DNA from: Wolfiporia cocos
Taxonomy: Eukaryota > Basidiomycota > Agaricomycetes > Polyporales > Phaeolaceae
DNA: 64,000 bases
Assembly (NCBI GenBank): GCA_029448655.1
Contig: JACCLO010000014.1
Coordinates: 186,001 to 250,000 of the forward strand
Direction of reading: 5' to 3'
Below are positions 19,534 to 30,512 of the stretch, one piece after another. Every line of letters starts with the position of its first letter. Positions within the stretch are counted from its first letter, which is position 1. Under the pieces are notes generated by a model that saw only the letters and a list, made by a program, of their open reading frames with translations, did no database searches and was not told the origin of the DNA. The position numbers were made by a program, and so were the translations under genes.

Positions 19534-21969
19534 ATGACGCTGGCAAAACCTGTGAAGTGCAACGCACTAATCGACTCAGGAGCAATGTCGAACCTGATCC
19601 ACAGCAGAGTAGTGGAAAAATACAAGGTGCCCACGCGACCCTTGAAAACCCCGATCATTGTCAAGAACGTGGACGGAACAGAAAACAAAGACGGGAGAAT
19701 AGATCAAGAAGCCACCATACTCCTACGATACCCAAAAACCCAGAAGACACGAAAAGTCCGATTCCTAGTAGGATCAATCGGCACAGAAAATATGATTCTA
19801 GGATATGGGTGGCTGAAAGACGAAAATCCCACGATCGACTGGAAGGACCAGACGGTTGACGTACGATCAGTACTAGGGGCAGAGGAAAGAAAACCAGAAA
19901 CCACAATCCGAATGGATACGGTGGAAATGGTAATCGCCCCAGAAGGAAAAGTCCCGACACGAGGAACTCAGGAAGCTGCGGGATACGATCTTTACGCCGC
20001 AGAAGAAGCCGAGATCCCAGCAGGGGGATGGAAACTTATCCCCACGGGGGTAAAAATGAAGATCCCGAAAGGATCGTATGGGAGGTTGGCCGGACGATCA
20101 GGCAACACCCTCAGACACGGATTGGTAGTACAAGCCGGAGTCATAGACTCGGACTACCGAGGAGACGTAGGGGCCATTATCTTCAATTACTCAGACAAGG
20201 CACACAGGATTATCCCGGGCATGCGAATAGCCCAGATAATATTCGAACAACACCTCACCCCCAACATCATAGAAGTCAAAGACTTAGATGAAACAGAACG
20301 AGGGGAGAGAGGGTTCGGGTCCACAGACCAACAGGAAGAAACGGCCCAGCGACTCTACACTCCCGAAGAATACGAAGCAATCCGACGCTTTGTGAAAGAT
20401 AACCCCAAAATCATAGGAAAGAAAGGGGAAACGCGGAGGAAATTCCAAACGAAGATACAGATCGTTAATGCTGTCAGGAAAGCATTAACAAAATCCCAGC
20501 AATTTGCGCAGAAAGCCCCCGAACCAGAAAAGGCGATCGAAGAAATGGTCCCAAAGCACCTGCTGAATTTCGCTAAAGTATTTAGCAAAGAATCTGCAGC
20601 AGCGTTCCCTCCTTCAAGACCATGGGATCACGCAATCGAACTAAAACCTGACTTCGTGCCAAGAGACTGCAAAGTCTATGCACTATCACCAAAGGAACAA
20701 CAGGCAATGGACGAATTCCTGAAAGAAAACCTGGCCAAGGGATTCATAGTCCCTTCAAAATCCCCGATGGCGTCACCCTTCTTTTTTGTCCCAAAGAAAG
20801 ACAACGGCCTGCGGCCATGCCAAGATTATCGATATCTGAACGAAGGGACAATAAAGAACGTTTATCCCCTGCCACTTATCTTGGAACTCCTGGAAAAGCT
20901 AAAGGGAGCGAAAATCTTTACAAAGATGGACCTCCGAGCAGGATACAACAACGTTCGAATCAAGGCAGGGGACGAATGGAAAGCAGCCTTCAAAACAAAC
21001 CGGGGGTTATATGAGCCCACAGTTATGTTTTTCGGATTATGCAACGCACCTGGAACCTTCCAGGCAATGATGAATGAAATCCTGAAAGAAGAAATCCTCG
21101 AAGGATGGGTGCTTGTTTATATGGACGACATCCTCATTTTCTCAGAAGACGAGAAAACACACAAGGAACGGGAGCGACGGATCCTTCAGAGATTGGTGGA
21201 TAACCATCTCTTTGTGAAACCCGAAAAATGCGCCTTCGGCGTCGACAGAGTCAAATTTCTGGGACTAGTCATCACCCCAGGAAGTATCCAGATGGACCCA
21301 GCGAAACTCAATGGGATTAAGGAGTGGCCGACTCCCCGAAATCTCAAGGAAGTCAGATCCTTCCTAGGATTTGCGAACTTCTATCGGAAATCTATCGATC
21401 ACTACTCAACGCACGCCCGACCCCTGGTAGACCTCACAAAAATGGTCACAGGGACAGGGTTCCAATGGAAGGAGAAAGAACAGAAAGCATTCGAATTCAT
21501 GAAGAAAGCATTCACGACGGCGCCCGCACTAGGAACACCAGACAAGGAGAAACCATTCATCCTCGAAACAGACGCATCTCAGTTCGCCACAGGAGCAGTA
21601 CTGAAACAGGTAGATGAAACAGGGCGCGAACGGCCGGTGGGATATCTCTCACAATCCCTGACATCTACAGAACGGAACTATGAAATCTACGATCGCGAAC
21701 TACTCGGAATAGTCCGAGCCTTAGAAGAATGGCGGCACCTGTTAGAAGGAGCACCGCATCGGATCTTGATCCCAAGTGATCACCAGAACCTGACGTACTG
21801 GAGGAGCGTGCAGCGCCTAAATCGGCGACAAGCGAGATGGCATCTATTCCTTTCGCAATTCGACCTAAAACTACAGCACGTCCCCGGAAAAAAATTAGTC
21901 ATGGCCGACACACTTTCCAGGTTGTATCACCTAGACGAAAGCAACGAGGATAACGAGGAATCACCATGA
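19534..21969 (+). CDS. Pol: aspartic protease - dUTPase - reverse transcriptase - RNase H
   Basis: 811 aa from ATG 19534. The frame is open further upstream into the gag end, so expression by -1 frameshift from gag is also possible. Protease: ALIDSGA with the catalytic Asp at residue 14. dUTPase at about residues 130-266 (bases 19921-20331) with all five family motifs: [41 protein letters not shown] and RGERGFGST. Reverse transcriptase: [12 protein letters not shown] and the YMDD box near 21118. RNase [23 protein letters not shown] and [10 protein letters not shown]. dUTPase removes dUTP and keeps uracil out of new cDNA; its place between protease and RT is unusual for gypsy elements. No internal stop. 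The frame ends in TGA overlapping the next ATG (ATGA, 21966-21969). Confidence 0.93.
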   Translation: MTLAKPVKCNALIDSGAMSNLIHSRVVEKYKVPTRPLKTPIIVKNVDGTENKDGRIDQEATILLRYPKTQKTRKVRFLVGSIGTENMILGYGWLKDENPTIDWKDQTVDVRSVLGAEERKPETTIRMDTVEMVIAPEGKVPTRGTQEAAGYDLYAAEEAEIPAGGWKLIPTGVKMKIPKGSYGRLAGRSGNTLRHGLVVQAGVIDSDYRGDVGAIIFNYSDKAHRIIPGMRIAQIIFEQHLTPNIIEVKDLDETERGERGFGSTDQQEETAQRLYTPEEYEAIRRFVKDNPKIIGKKGETRRKFQTKIQIVNAVRKALTKSQQFAQKAPEPEKAIEEMVPKHLLNFAKVFSKESAAAFPPSRPWDHAIELKPDFVPRDCKVYALSPKEQQAMDEFLKENLAKGFIVPSKSPMASPFFFVPKKDNGLRPCQDYRYLNEGTIKNVYPLPLILELLEKLKGAKIFTKMDLRAGYNNVRIKAGDEWKAAFKTNRGLYEPTVMFFGLCNAPGTFQAMMNEILKEEILEGWVLVYMDDILIFSEDEKTHKERERRILQRLVDNHLFVKPEKCAFGVDRVKFLGLVITPGSIQMDPAKLNGIKEWPTPRNLKEVRSFLGFANFYRKSIDHYSTHARPLVDLTKMVTGTGFQWKEKEQKAFEFMKKAFTTAPALGTPDKEKPFILETDASQFATGAVLKQVDETGRERPVGYLSQSLTSTERNYEIYDRELLGIVRALEEWRHLLEGAPHRILIPSDHQNLTYWRSVQRLNRRQARWHLFLSQFDLKLQHVPGKKLVMADTLSRLYHLDESNEDNEESP

Positions 21970-24587
21970 TTCCAAACAAACTCATCGTCCATGCAATCCA
22001 GATCCCGATCATTGATCGAATCAAGAACGCCAACGATCGAGATGAATCTGCGGAACAGGCGATCTGTGCTCTAGGGGGCACAGGCAAATTCCCCGTGAGA
22101 ACCACTGCAGATGAATGGCAACAAACGGATGGAATACTGCTCTACAGGGGCAGGATGTACGTGCCAAAAGACGAGGACCTTCAACGGGACGTCATCTCAA
22201 AATACCACGACACGATCCCGGCCGGACACCCTGGGATCTGGGGTACAACAGTACAGGTTACGACCCACTTTTGGTGACCTGACATGAGAACAATGATAGC
22301 GGAATACGTCCGGGGCTGTGCAATCTGTCAACAAATGAAACCTGATAGGAATCCGCTAAAACCCCCTTTGCAACCAATACCGACACGGGAAGACGCCCTC
22401 CCCTTCTCACAGTGCTCGGTCGATTTTGTCACTGACCTGCCAAGAATTGGAAAGTATGACTCCATGATGGTGATTGTCGACCATGGCCTATCCAAGGCCA
22501 TCTCTCTCACCCCATGCGACAAAATAATTACAAGCGAAGGGGCCGCAGAAATATTCCATCGAAAGATATATTCACAATACGGCATCCCCCGAAAAATCAT
22601 CTCGGACAGGGGACCACAATTCGCATCAAAACTATTCAGGGAATTATGCAAGCTGCAGGGAACGGAGTCAGCAATGAGTACAGCATACCATCCCCAGACA
22701 GATGGACAAACGGAAAGGATGAACCAACAGATCGAAGTATACCTTCGCATCTATTGCATGAACGACCCTTTCAAATGGGTACAACGACTACCTGATGTCG
22801 AATTTGCGCACAACACCAGACGAACTGAAAACCGGCCCGCACCACTTGAAATAATTCTAGGGTATGTCCCAAGAGGATTCCCAGACTATGACAGAGTAGG
22901 AAACGTCCCGGCAGCAGTCGATAGGATCAAGAAAATCAAAGAGGCGCGAAAGATGGCATTCATCGCACACGAACTAGCCCAGAAAAGAATGGCAGGGCGG
23001 TTCCTCAGAGAACTGCCAAAGCTTGAGAAAGGGGATAAGGTATGGCTCGACGCCAAAAACCTAACGATCCCCTATGAATCGAACAAACTGGCACCAAAAA
23101 GAGAAGGACCCTTCACCATCACAGAAAAGATGGGACCCACGACATACCGGCTGCAGTTACCGGCAAACTGGAAGATTCATCCGGTCTTCCACGCTGCCTT
23201 ACTGAAACCATTCAACGAAACAAGGGTACACGGACCCAATTACCTACGGCCGCCACCTGATATCATCAAGGGACAAGAAGAATACGAAGTCGAAGCCATC
23301 TTGGCTGACAGATGGCAAAGAAAGAAGCATCAATACTTCGTCAAGTGGAAAGGCTATGCCACGGCCGACAACTCATGGGAAGACGAGGCGAACTTGGAGC
23401 ATTCCAAGGAGTTGATAAAAAGCTACCACCGAATGCGAGTCAGAACAACCCCGACACTCGAAAGCCGAACAGTAATAATATGTCGACGACTCGCCACCAA
23501 CTTTCTCGCCGCGCCACGACCCCCCACAGCGACACAGGTCGCCGGGAAGGACGACCGAGAGGTACGCCGCCGAGGAGGTACTCCCCCCAACATCTGCAGA
23601 TCAGACACGCCCTCCTCTGGTACAGGGCCGAGGGACCTTTTGCTGGCCGAGCCGATGGCTGGACGGCCCTCTTTGACATCACGCAGGACCTCACCCATAT
23701 CTACAGCTCGTACCAGAATATCACCGAGGACCTCGTCCGAATGGAGGGGCAGATCAGAGTGCAGAGAGAGGGACTCGAGCTACTCACCAACAGACTTATC
23801 GACCGACTGGCCGCCACCACGACGGCCCGACTACAACATGCACTCAACGACTTCAAGGATTGCGAGCACACTACTCCCAATCGACCCGAATATGTACCAC
23901 GACCCGCCCGCTTTTTCACCGCCGACGAACGACACCGAGTTGCAAGGCCGTTTGATTTTATGGAACGCGATCGAGTATTATTTCCACTGCCTACCGAGAC
24001 TCAGAGAGCCCGCCGAACAGGAGTTAGAGACCCAACGCCACGTATTCCTAGTATGGGAAGCGACGGGCGACGTGAACCACCTGCACGCCCGACGAGCCCT
24101 AGGGCTACCCCAGGGCGACAGCGAAGAGCGAATAGCACGCCGCCTATTCGACGATCTCCTTCAGTGCAGAGTATTACCCGCGAGGAGTTTGAGCGAGGTG
24201 CGAGGGAGCACGAACGAGACACCGCCTCCTTACCCGCATGGGCGGCACGGAACCTACACCGTGCGGCCCACCACTGGCGATACCGACACAACGAATACTT
24301 ACGGGATATCCCTTCCCTATGGGTACCAGCGAGGCCTTCGCCAGAACAACCTTGTCGACAATGTGGCTCCGCTAGTCACTGGGTCCTCGACTGCCCCGAC
24401 TATATTTGCAGAGCTTGTGGGCTCAATCAACCAGGTCATCGACAGAATGAATGTCGCCAACACTTCGTATGGCGAACTCCTACGACCCCGTCCCTCAGCG
24501 GGAACGGCGACATCTACAACAAACAGGACGCCAAGGCACTCTGAGGAGAGGAACTTGGAAAATTCGTCGAGGCCGATGAATGCCTAG
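21966..24587 (+). pseudogene. Integrase-chromodomain part of Pol with one in-frame stop
   Basis: The frame begins at ATG 21966, overlapping the stop of the RT frame by four bases. TGA at 22275-22277 replaces the second Trp of the usual WWP motif just after the H2C2 histidines (HDTIPAGHPG), and the frame then continues without a break. After it come the two cysteines (GCAICQQ), the core with the D,D,E triad (SVDFVTDL, ISDRGPQF, TDGQTERMNQ), the GPY/F module (KREGPFTI), and a chromodomain (YEVEAIL, YFVKWKGY, SWEDEANL). A roughly 380-residue tail carries the conserved block ILWNAIEYYFHCLP to ARRALGLPQ (about 23950-24200). The tail overlaps ORF3. Element 1 lacks this upstream region in the window, so it is unknown whether ATGA coupling is normal for the family. 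Confidence 0.85.
23480..24544 (+). CDS. ORF3: accessory double zinc-knuckle protein overlapping pol (element 2)
   Basis: 354 aa from ATGTCGACG, the same start context as ORF3 of element 1. N-terminal helical region (LQIRHALLWYRAEGP, ITEDLVRMEGQIR, LLTNRLIDRLAA), then PFDFMERD, a disordered middle, SVQSITREEFERG, EYLRDIPSLW, and two knuckles (about 24353-24454): CRQCGSASHWVLDC and CRACGLNQPGHRQNEC. The frame is uninterrupted even though gag and integrase of this copy carry stops. The spacing and flanking residues agree with ORF3 at 615-1688. A nucleic-acid-binding accessory role is inferred. Confidence 0.75.
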   Translation: MSTTRHQLSRRATTPHSDTGRREGRPRGTPPRRYSPQHLQIRHALLWYRAEGPFAGRADGWTALFDITQDLTHIYSSYQNITEDLVRMEGQIRVQREGLELLTNRLIDRLAATTTARLQHALNDFKDCEHTTPNRPEYVPRPARFFTADERHRVARPFDFMERDRVLFPLPTETQRARRTGVRDPTPRIPSMGSDGRREPPARPTSPRATPGRQRRANSTPPIRRSPSVQSITREEFERGAREHERDTASLPAWAARNLHRAAHHWRYRHNEYLRDIPSLWVPARPSPEQPCRQCGSASHWVLDCPDYICRACGLNQPGHRQNECRQHFVWRTPTTPSLSGNGDIYNKQDAKAL

Positions 24588-24598
24588 GGAGGGGCTGA
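24584..24598 (+). other. Polypurine tract, element 2
   Basis: The purine-rich run agggagggg followed by ctga directly precedes the 3' LTR. Confidence 0.7.
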
Positions 24599-25297
24599 TG
24601 TTACGGATATTTTGAATTTCTGAACTCACCATTGGGCAAATACGATACAGGGACTTGTTGCGCTACCAACCCCCTGGCTACTCGTGATCTCACTGGGCAT
24701 AACCCTGGTTGTACTAGCATGTAGGGCGCGTTTCACCTTTGGCAGATCCAACTCTGCCATCGTTTCATTCTTATCATCTCGCAGTTGATAGATGGCGTTC
24801 AACCGCCATCTCCAGTGCTATCCATCGTTTCAGATATATCACTCCATACTTATCAAACGTTTGGTACTATAGCGTAGATAGTAGCGGTGACATCTGGGAT
24901 GGACTCGACCCCTAAAACCTAACGTAGTATATAAACTCATGTACTTACTGTCGAGGCTCTTCAGCTTGACCTTGTTGTATAAACAAGAAGTCTTATACTC
25001 GTTCTCAAACGTAGGAAACTACGCTCAGTATTTCTCACTCGAGCAACCGAACGACTAAGTCCTCGAAGTGCACACTGACTTCTCGGACTTAGGCGAGTCT
25101 TATATTCTATCAGACTTGCACTTGAACAGATTATATCCTCTAACGCGCATTGGATATTAACCGATCTCCTAAGAACTCTACTTAGGACCCGAAGGCATCT
25201 AACGAGTATTTGCCTTGCATACGGCAACATGCCTACGTGCAGAAGAACGATCTATATTCGCGACTCGAATATACGAACGGGTATTCGACCCGTAACA
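24599..25297 (+). repeat. 3' LTR of element 2 (699 bp)
   Basis: TGTTACGG to CCGTAACA, with a TATA box near 24926 and TCAGCTTGACCTT at 24961-24973. Compared base by base with the 5' LTR there are about nine differences, eight of them CpG versus TpG or CpA. Followed by the CAAAG duplication. Confidence 0.93.
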
Positions 25298-25892
25298 CAA
25301 AGTCATAGTTACATCATTAGTGACGTGGGGGTTCACACTGACTGATACAATGCGCCTTTACGGCTATTGGTTAAGGCATATTCACATGGCTCCGGCTTCG
25401 TACCATTACCAGTCAAACCCTACGCCCTACTAGTATCATAGGTCCTACTTACGGTATTGGGGGTCTGCCTTACAATGTATATAAGCCACGCAGGCGTTAT
25501 AACCTTAGAAAAATTCATCTAAGTATACCACTAAACTTGGTATAACACCTCTACCCCTGTGTGCACTAGCTCTCACTCTACAATCTTGGCGACCACCCTC
25601 AAACCCTCACCTCAAACTATACAACATGTGAGTAGTTCGTGTCATGAGCGCAACAAGAGCCAAAATGTAGAAGTCCTGTGGTTAGACACAGAACATCAGC
25701 TAGAACCCTGATACAATGGGGAACTATGGGCATAGGGCTGTTGTACATGAAATGAGGGTCTTTGGTTGAGTGGGGATCCCTAGAATAAAGTGTGCAGTAA
25801 AGCGGTTGAACGCTAAGTGCCTCTGTACAGTGAGGCATAAGGGAAAATAATTGAGTGTACCTGTGCAGACCGTAACAGCAGTGAGACTTGTA

Positions 25893-26500
25893 TCAATGAG
25901 AACTGAATGCCTGCACCTGTAATTGAGCATCTTTTGTGCCCAATCCCAAGTGATAGGCATCCATCCACCTGACAATCTGGTGCTCCCATTTCCGGATTGT
26001 CTCAACACTTACTGATGCCAGTGCATCTGGCATATTGGCTTGTAATGTTGGAAATGCATAATCACATTGGTTGTGGAGATACCTTTTGACAGCACCCCAG
26101 AAGTATTTGATGAAATTCAGCTCACAGTGATATTTTAGTAAAAATATGCACATGTGGCCTGCATCCTCAATGACTTTCTGGACAAGAGTATTCTGTTCCT
26201 TGAAGTCTGGCTGATTTTTGAGTATGTGCTTGGCACAGCAACTGATCACAACTGGGTCACATCTCCCATGACATGGCATTCATAGTCCATCAACCCAGAG
26301 GCTGTGCTGAATGAGAATTTGTTGAATCCGTTTGGGAAGATTGGGATGATCAGGATGATTGTATGGAAAACTCATTTGTTGGCTAATTTTCTGATCATCC
26401 TTCATGAACCAGCCATCATGACACAGTGCAGCTCACTGTGCAACCAGCCCTGCTGGGAACCCATATCCCACCATACTCCTAGTGTCCCAGACCACAGTGG
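25893..26500 (-). pseudogene. Degenerate DDE transposase fragment
   Basis: On the minus strand, 26279 to 25893 is an open 128-codon stretch containing CCAKHILKNQPDFKEQ, GHMCIFLLKYHCELNFIKYF and WGAVKRYLHNQCDY. These match the C-terminal catalytic region of Tc1/mariner-related transposases common in basidiomycetes (GHxxxFLPKxHxELNxIExFWGxxKR); the E-containing motif is altered to NFIKYFW. Upstream the similarity continues (SFPYNHPDHPNLPKRIQQ, HSLWVDGL), with stop codons. Further upstream it is broken by a family C relative (from 26419) and a solo LTR. It is a remnant, not a gene. Confidence 0.75.
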
Positions 26501-27235
26501 GCTCAATATGTCAGCACCTTCTGCATAAGGTGCAGCACCTGTTATGGGTCAAATATCCATTCAGCTGAATTAACTAAGTTGAGTTACTCAGCATACTGAG
26601 TAGCACACTACTCGTTAGACTCCACGGAGTCAGAGCATCAATATACAAGCTGAGGGCTTAATTGCTCAAGCCTTTGAGAATGAGTATAAGATCCTTGTAA
26701 TTCAACAAGGTCGAGCTGAGGAACTCGATGAGTATTTTACATCAGATTATATACTACTTACTCATTATCGACTGGGGTCATAGTGTCCGTGGTACTGCTA
26801 CCATTAAGTCTGTAAGGCTAGCATGTTAACGAGACAAATACGAAGTGTTGTGGTTGAGCACAACAAGGGCTGAAACGTAGGAATCCTGTGGTTAGACACA
26901 TGATATCAACTAGAACCTGATACGTCATGGGACTATGGACATAGAGCTGTTGTACATGAAACGAGGGTCACTGGTTGAGTGGGGGTCCCTAGAATAAGGT
27001 GTGCAGTAGAGCGGTTGAATGCTAAGTCCCTCCTCCCAGTGAGGTGTCAGAAAAAAAGATATTTGAGTGTACCTGTGCAGATCATAACAGCACCAGAGAG
27101 GGGGCTCAGTGACCCAGATTAGCATGCATGAGAATGAGAGGTGGGCAGCATGCAGGGAGGTAGCTAGCAAAGGGGGACTAGCCCCTACATCAACAATAAC
27201 AAGGCTGGGGTGTAAGCCCCAGTGAAAAGCTGTCA
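26419..27235 (+). mobile_element. Possible family C relative, split by a solo LTR
   Basis: Starts TGACACAG at 26419 and ends CTGTCA at 27235. The right part (27100-27220) resembles family C copy 2 (gagaggtggc, agggggac..cccc..atc..aataacaag). Without the inner LTR it is only about 260 bp. The flanks CATCA and TATCC are not a clean duplication, so the borders are tentative. Confidence 0.35.
26540..27089 (-). repeat. Reverse-oriented gypsy solo LTR (550 bp)
   Basis: Reads TGTTATGATC... from 27089 on the minus strand to ...CCCATAACA at 26540, flanked by an exact GCACC duplication (26535-26539 and 27090-27094). It follows the LTR of element 1 along its full length, including the conserved caaggtcgagctgagg complement of the self-priming motif. 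Confidence 0.88.
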
Positions 27236-27265
27236 TATCCTGAGTTAATCAGTAAATACTAGTAA

Positions 27266-28467
27266 TGTCACAGTTTTCTAGGCATTTACCTAATTCTTTT
27301 CCCAATTTTATACCGATTTTTTATGACTTGTCTTATGACAAGTCATATCCAACGTAGTTAGCAACCCTAACCACAAAACCAACCTCTTCTCAAATCAACT
27401 AGAAGCTTCCCAAAGTTCACGTAATACTATGTTCGTCAGCGGCCCAGCTTATCTAGTAGTGCTCCACTGACTCATCTTGTCAGACTGACGCCCAGACACA
27501 AGAGGAACTGAGGAGGATATACTTGATTAAAACCAAGCTGAGGATCAGACTTGGTGGGTTTCTACTATATATACATGAATCTGTGTGTGTACCTATGTAT
27601 CTCGCATTCCTGTAATGGTTTAGTGGTGTCTGGGTAGTGTACTAGAGCTAATAGACTTTGTTAGACCCTTGTCAAGGGTTTTTGTGAGTTGTGACATGTG
27701 TGATATGGCTGGGGATCTGCGATGTGTAGTAATCATGTGTATCTACTGATCCCTGAATTGTGATTGAGTTAGAGTTGTATGATTACTACCTTGAATGTAT
27801 AGGTGGTTCTGATATTCTCAGGGAGGCTTCTGTGAAGTATGAACTAATGAAAGAAGCGAGCTTTAATCTCTGTGTGGCTTTCGACCAAATATATCTCTGG
27901 TAGATCAGGAGTTTGTTAAACCTTGTATTTAAGTGTCGCCTCATTGTAGCCCTGTGGTATTGGGGTTATTAGGATGTTTCCTAGGGCTTCTGGTGTGCTG
28001 TGATAGTGTTATGGAATTTATTGGTTCGTCTTCTTGGGGCTTCTGTGATAATGGGATTTATCGGTGTTATTGCTTTATGGATTTCATTGGAGAGTTTAGA
28101 TGGAGCTGGATTGTCTTTGGATTGAACCATCTGAGATGTGAATTGGTTTTGAATTCATTATGACTGGTTCTTGAAATCCTGACACATCTACCACATGACT
28201 ACTTACGCAGCTTTTCCACTAACTTCTATGAAGTTCACGCAATCGCACAGCATTACCGCTGGTGCACACAGACTATGTAGCATTAGAGCAGACAGTTCTT
28301 AGGTAGTGCCCTACATGTATATAAGCTGAACGTCTAAGGCCTAAGTCCTTAGAACAATTCATCTGCGACATGCCACTCTAGTCACTTAAACTGCTGCTGC
28401 TCTTGACCACTCACCTCAAGAACCTTACCCCTTCTACAAGAAGATGCTAAGAGTGAGTCTTGGGTCA
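27266..28467 (+). mobile_element. Solo-LTR-like element, family B copy 3 (1,202 bp)
   Basis: Starts TGTCACAG, ends GGGTCA, with an exact duplication AGTAA (27261-27265 and 28468-28472). It has tatataagc (about 28318) and ccttagaacaattcatct near its 3' end, as in the other copies. ORF 27933-28163 is AT-rich and not supported as a gene. Confidence 0.7.
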
Positions 28468-29122
28468 AGTAAATATCAAAAAATATTGAGATAACCATTT
28501 ATACCAGAAGCTACCAAAAATTGAATGCCAAGAGTCTGGGCAGTCAGATCACCAATGCCAAGAATTTCGCCATACCCATACATACTAGTTAACATACTCA
28601 GCATATCCTTGATTCATAGATGTTGTATTTGAGAATTTTTCGAGCAGACGTCCAGTTGCAAAACTGCAAGTTGACATCAAATCAAAAAGTGTCTTGTGGG
28701 CAGCAATTTGGACTTGGAATTCATTGCAAGCAGCGAGCCCAAGTGCTCACATGAGCTGGTCATTCAATTGCATCATGGTACAAGTACTGTTCTGTCTCGA
28801 GTCGTCCATCTATTTTTCATATCTATACCTCATACTTCCGCCATCTCCCAAGGTATGTGTGGCTCTGGTAAGGTGGTCATAGAGGATATTGGTTGCTTCA
28901 TACATATCACAGCAAATGAAACAAGGTTCAGTGGGTATATGCATGCCCAGCACTTGTCTCTCATAACTTCCGCCTGTAGATACAGACTGCAGAGGTGCAT
29001 ACATTCTCCATTCTTGCATCATGCCCTAAGATGGTGCTCCTCCTTCATCCACTTTGCTGCCTGCTTGGAGAGGCACATTCTAAGCATGTGCTTGTGTTCC
29101 TGCAGGGGCACACTCAACATCA
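28468..29122. other. Decayed sequence, part of an unidentified minus-strand coding remnant
   Basis: On the minus strand, short open stretches (for example 29022-28810, with GGSYERQVLGMHIPTEP and CFICCDMYEATNIL) look protein-like but contain stops. Their upstream continuation is on the other side of the hAT-like element, at 31551-31930, where a Cys-rich stretch (CCPYCSMCKEAKYSLYGADK) is found. I do not recognise the family; an old transposon gene is likely. Confidence 0.35.
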
Positions 29123-29134
29123 CGGTCATCTAGT

Positions 29135-29340
29135 GTTGCGAGGTCCGGTCCCAAGGACTGCTGAAGACCAAGGACCGGACCAGGACCGGACTGGCAGACT
29201 GATTAGGACCGATTCAATGAGGACCGATTCAACGGTCCGGTCCGGTCCTGGTCCTGACACAGTCCTGGTCCTGGTCCTTCTGAGTGGTCATTTTTGCAGG
29301 ACCGGTAAGGACTGGTCTGGACCAGTCCTGGACCGGTCCC
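29135..29340. repeat. Left GGACC/GGTCC-rich subterminal region
   Basis: Dense irregular repetition of ggaccgg, ggtccggtcc and cctggtcctgg words, in both orientations. A matching region lies at 31365-31535 near the other end. Confidence 0.75.
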
Positions 29341-29657
29341 AAAGTTATTGTAGAATAGCACTTAGGATGTGGTTACTTCAAGGTAGAGAAACATGATTGA
29401 TTGATTTACAACAAAACCAAAGTACTTAAACCCCCTAGAGTGATCTGAGACAGTCTGCATCATGTATGTACCACTAGATATTAGGGTAGACACATCAGAC
29501 AGAAGCTGACATGAATAGTAACAACCAAAAACCTTCTGATTTCAATGATACAATGAAGCACTGCTATTGTCTTGGACAATGTTTGTGACATACAGTCTGT
29601 CCTCATATTATCACTAAATTTGTTGACTGACATGCAGTTGTGTATTCTCCCATCCAG

Positions 29658-30364
29658 TGTTACGGTTATTTTGATTCTTCGAATATCGACAGAACTCACC
29701 ACTAGGCGAATACGATACAGGGACTTGTTGCGCAACCAACTCCCCTGGCCACTCGTGATCTTACTGGGCGCATCCCCAGTTGTACTAGTCCGTAGGGCTC
29801 GTTTCATCTTTGGCAGATCCAACCCTGCCACCGTTTCACGTTCATCGTTTATTAGCTGATAGATGGCGTTCAACCGCCATCATCCCTATCCATCGTCTCA
29901 GATATATCACTCCATACTTATCAAACGTTTGGGACTATAGCGTAGATAGTATCGGTGGCATCTGGGACAGACTTGACCCCTGAAACCTAGCGTAGTATAA
30001 AACGCATGTATTTACCATCAAGGCTCTTCAGCTCGACCTTGTTGTATAAACAAGAAGTCTTATACTCGTTCTCAAACGTAGGAAACTACGCTCAGTATTT
30101 CTCATTCGAGCAACCGAACGACTAAGTCCTCGAAGTGCACACTGACTTCTCGGACTTAGGCGAGTCTTATATTCTACTCAACTCGCACTTGAACAGATTA
30201 TATCCTCTAACGCGTATTGGATATTAACCGATCTCCTAAGAACTTCACTTAGGACCCGAAGGCATCTAACGAGTATTTGCCTTGCATACGGCAACGTGCC
30301 TACGTGCAGAAGAACGATCTATATTCGCGACTCGAATATACGAACGGGTATTCGACCCGTAACA
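29658..30364 (+). repeat. Gypsy solo LTR, element 2 type (707 bp)
   Basis: TGTTACGG to CCGTAACA with an exact duplication TCCAG (29653-29657 and 30365-30369). It follows the element 2 LTR throughout and keeps an undamaged TATA box (gtataaaac, about 29995) and TCAGCTCGACCTT (30028-30040). Confidence 0.92.
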
Positions 30365-30512
30365 TCCAGTAGTATTAACACTCACATATTATGATAAACA
30401 TGCATGCTGCATTCAATATCACCCAGTTATTGGCAGAGTGCTGCTTAGTAGTAGCTATATGCTGCTCATTGTGGCACATACAAAATTGCAACAAATATAT
30501 CTCATCAAATAC

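Larger units (their letters stand above)
16351..25297 (+). mobile_element. Full-length Ty3/gypsy chromovirus with dUTPase and ORF3 (element 2)
   Basis: Both ends are TGTTACGG...CCGTAACA and are flanked by an exact duplication CAAAG (16346-16350 and 25298-25302). Order: 5' LTR, self-priming type primer site, gag, protease-dUTPase-RT-RNase H, integrase-chromodomain with overlapping ORF3, polypurine tract, 3' LTR. Gag and the integrase each carry one in-frame TGA, so this copy is probably dead. The 5' LTR is interrupted by a family C insertion. The two LTRs differ at only about nine of 699 positions, so insertion is fairly recent. Confidence 0.95.
15835..25644 (+). mobile_element. Solo-LTR-like element, family B copy 2, split by the gypsy element
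   Basis: Starts TGTCACAG (15835), ends GTGTCA (25644), and has an exact duplication TGAGC (15830-15834 and 25645-25649). Without the gypsy element (16351-25297 plus one CAAAG) it is about 858 bp. It keeps the family's tatataagc box (about 25479) and cttagaaaaattcatct leader. The left half has clusters of atgacatcatgg-type repeats (16060-16290). Confidence 0.68.
14525..25877 (-). repeat. Reverse-oriented gypsy solo LTR, split into pieces by later insertions
   Basis: Its parts are 14525 to about 14596, about 15594 to 15834, and 25650-25877. Read on the minus strand they run from TGTTACGG at the right edge to CCACAACA at the left edge, in the same order as the intact copy at 26540-27089. The outer duplication is GCAGT: on the right at 25878-25882, and on the left at 13862-13866, displaced by the family B copy 1 insertion. 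Removing all insertions restores a single LTR of about 540 bp. Confidence 0.75.
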
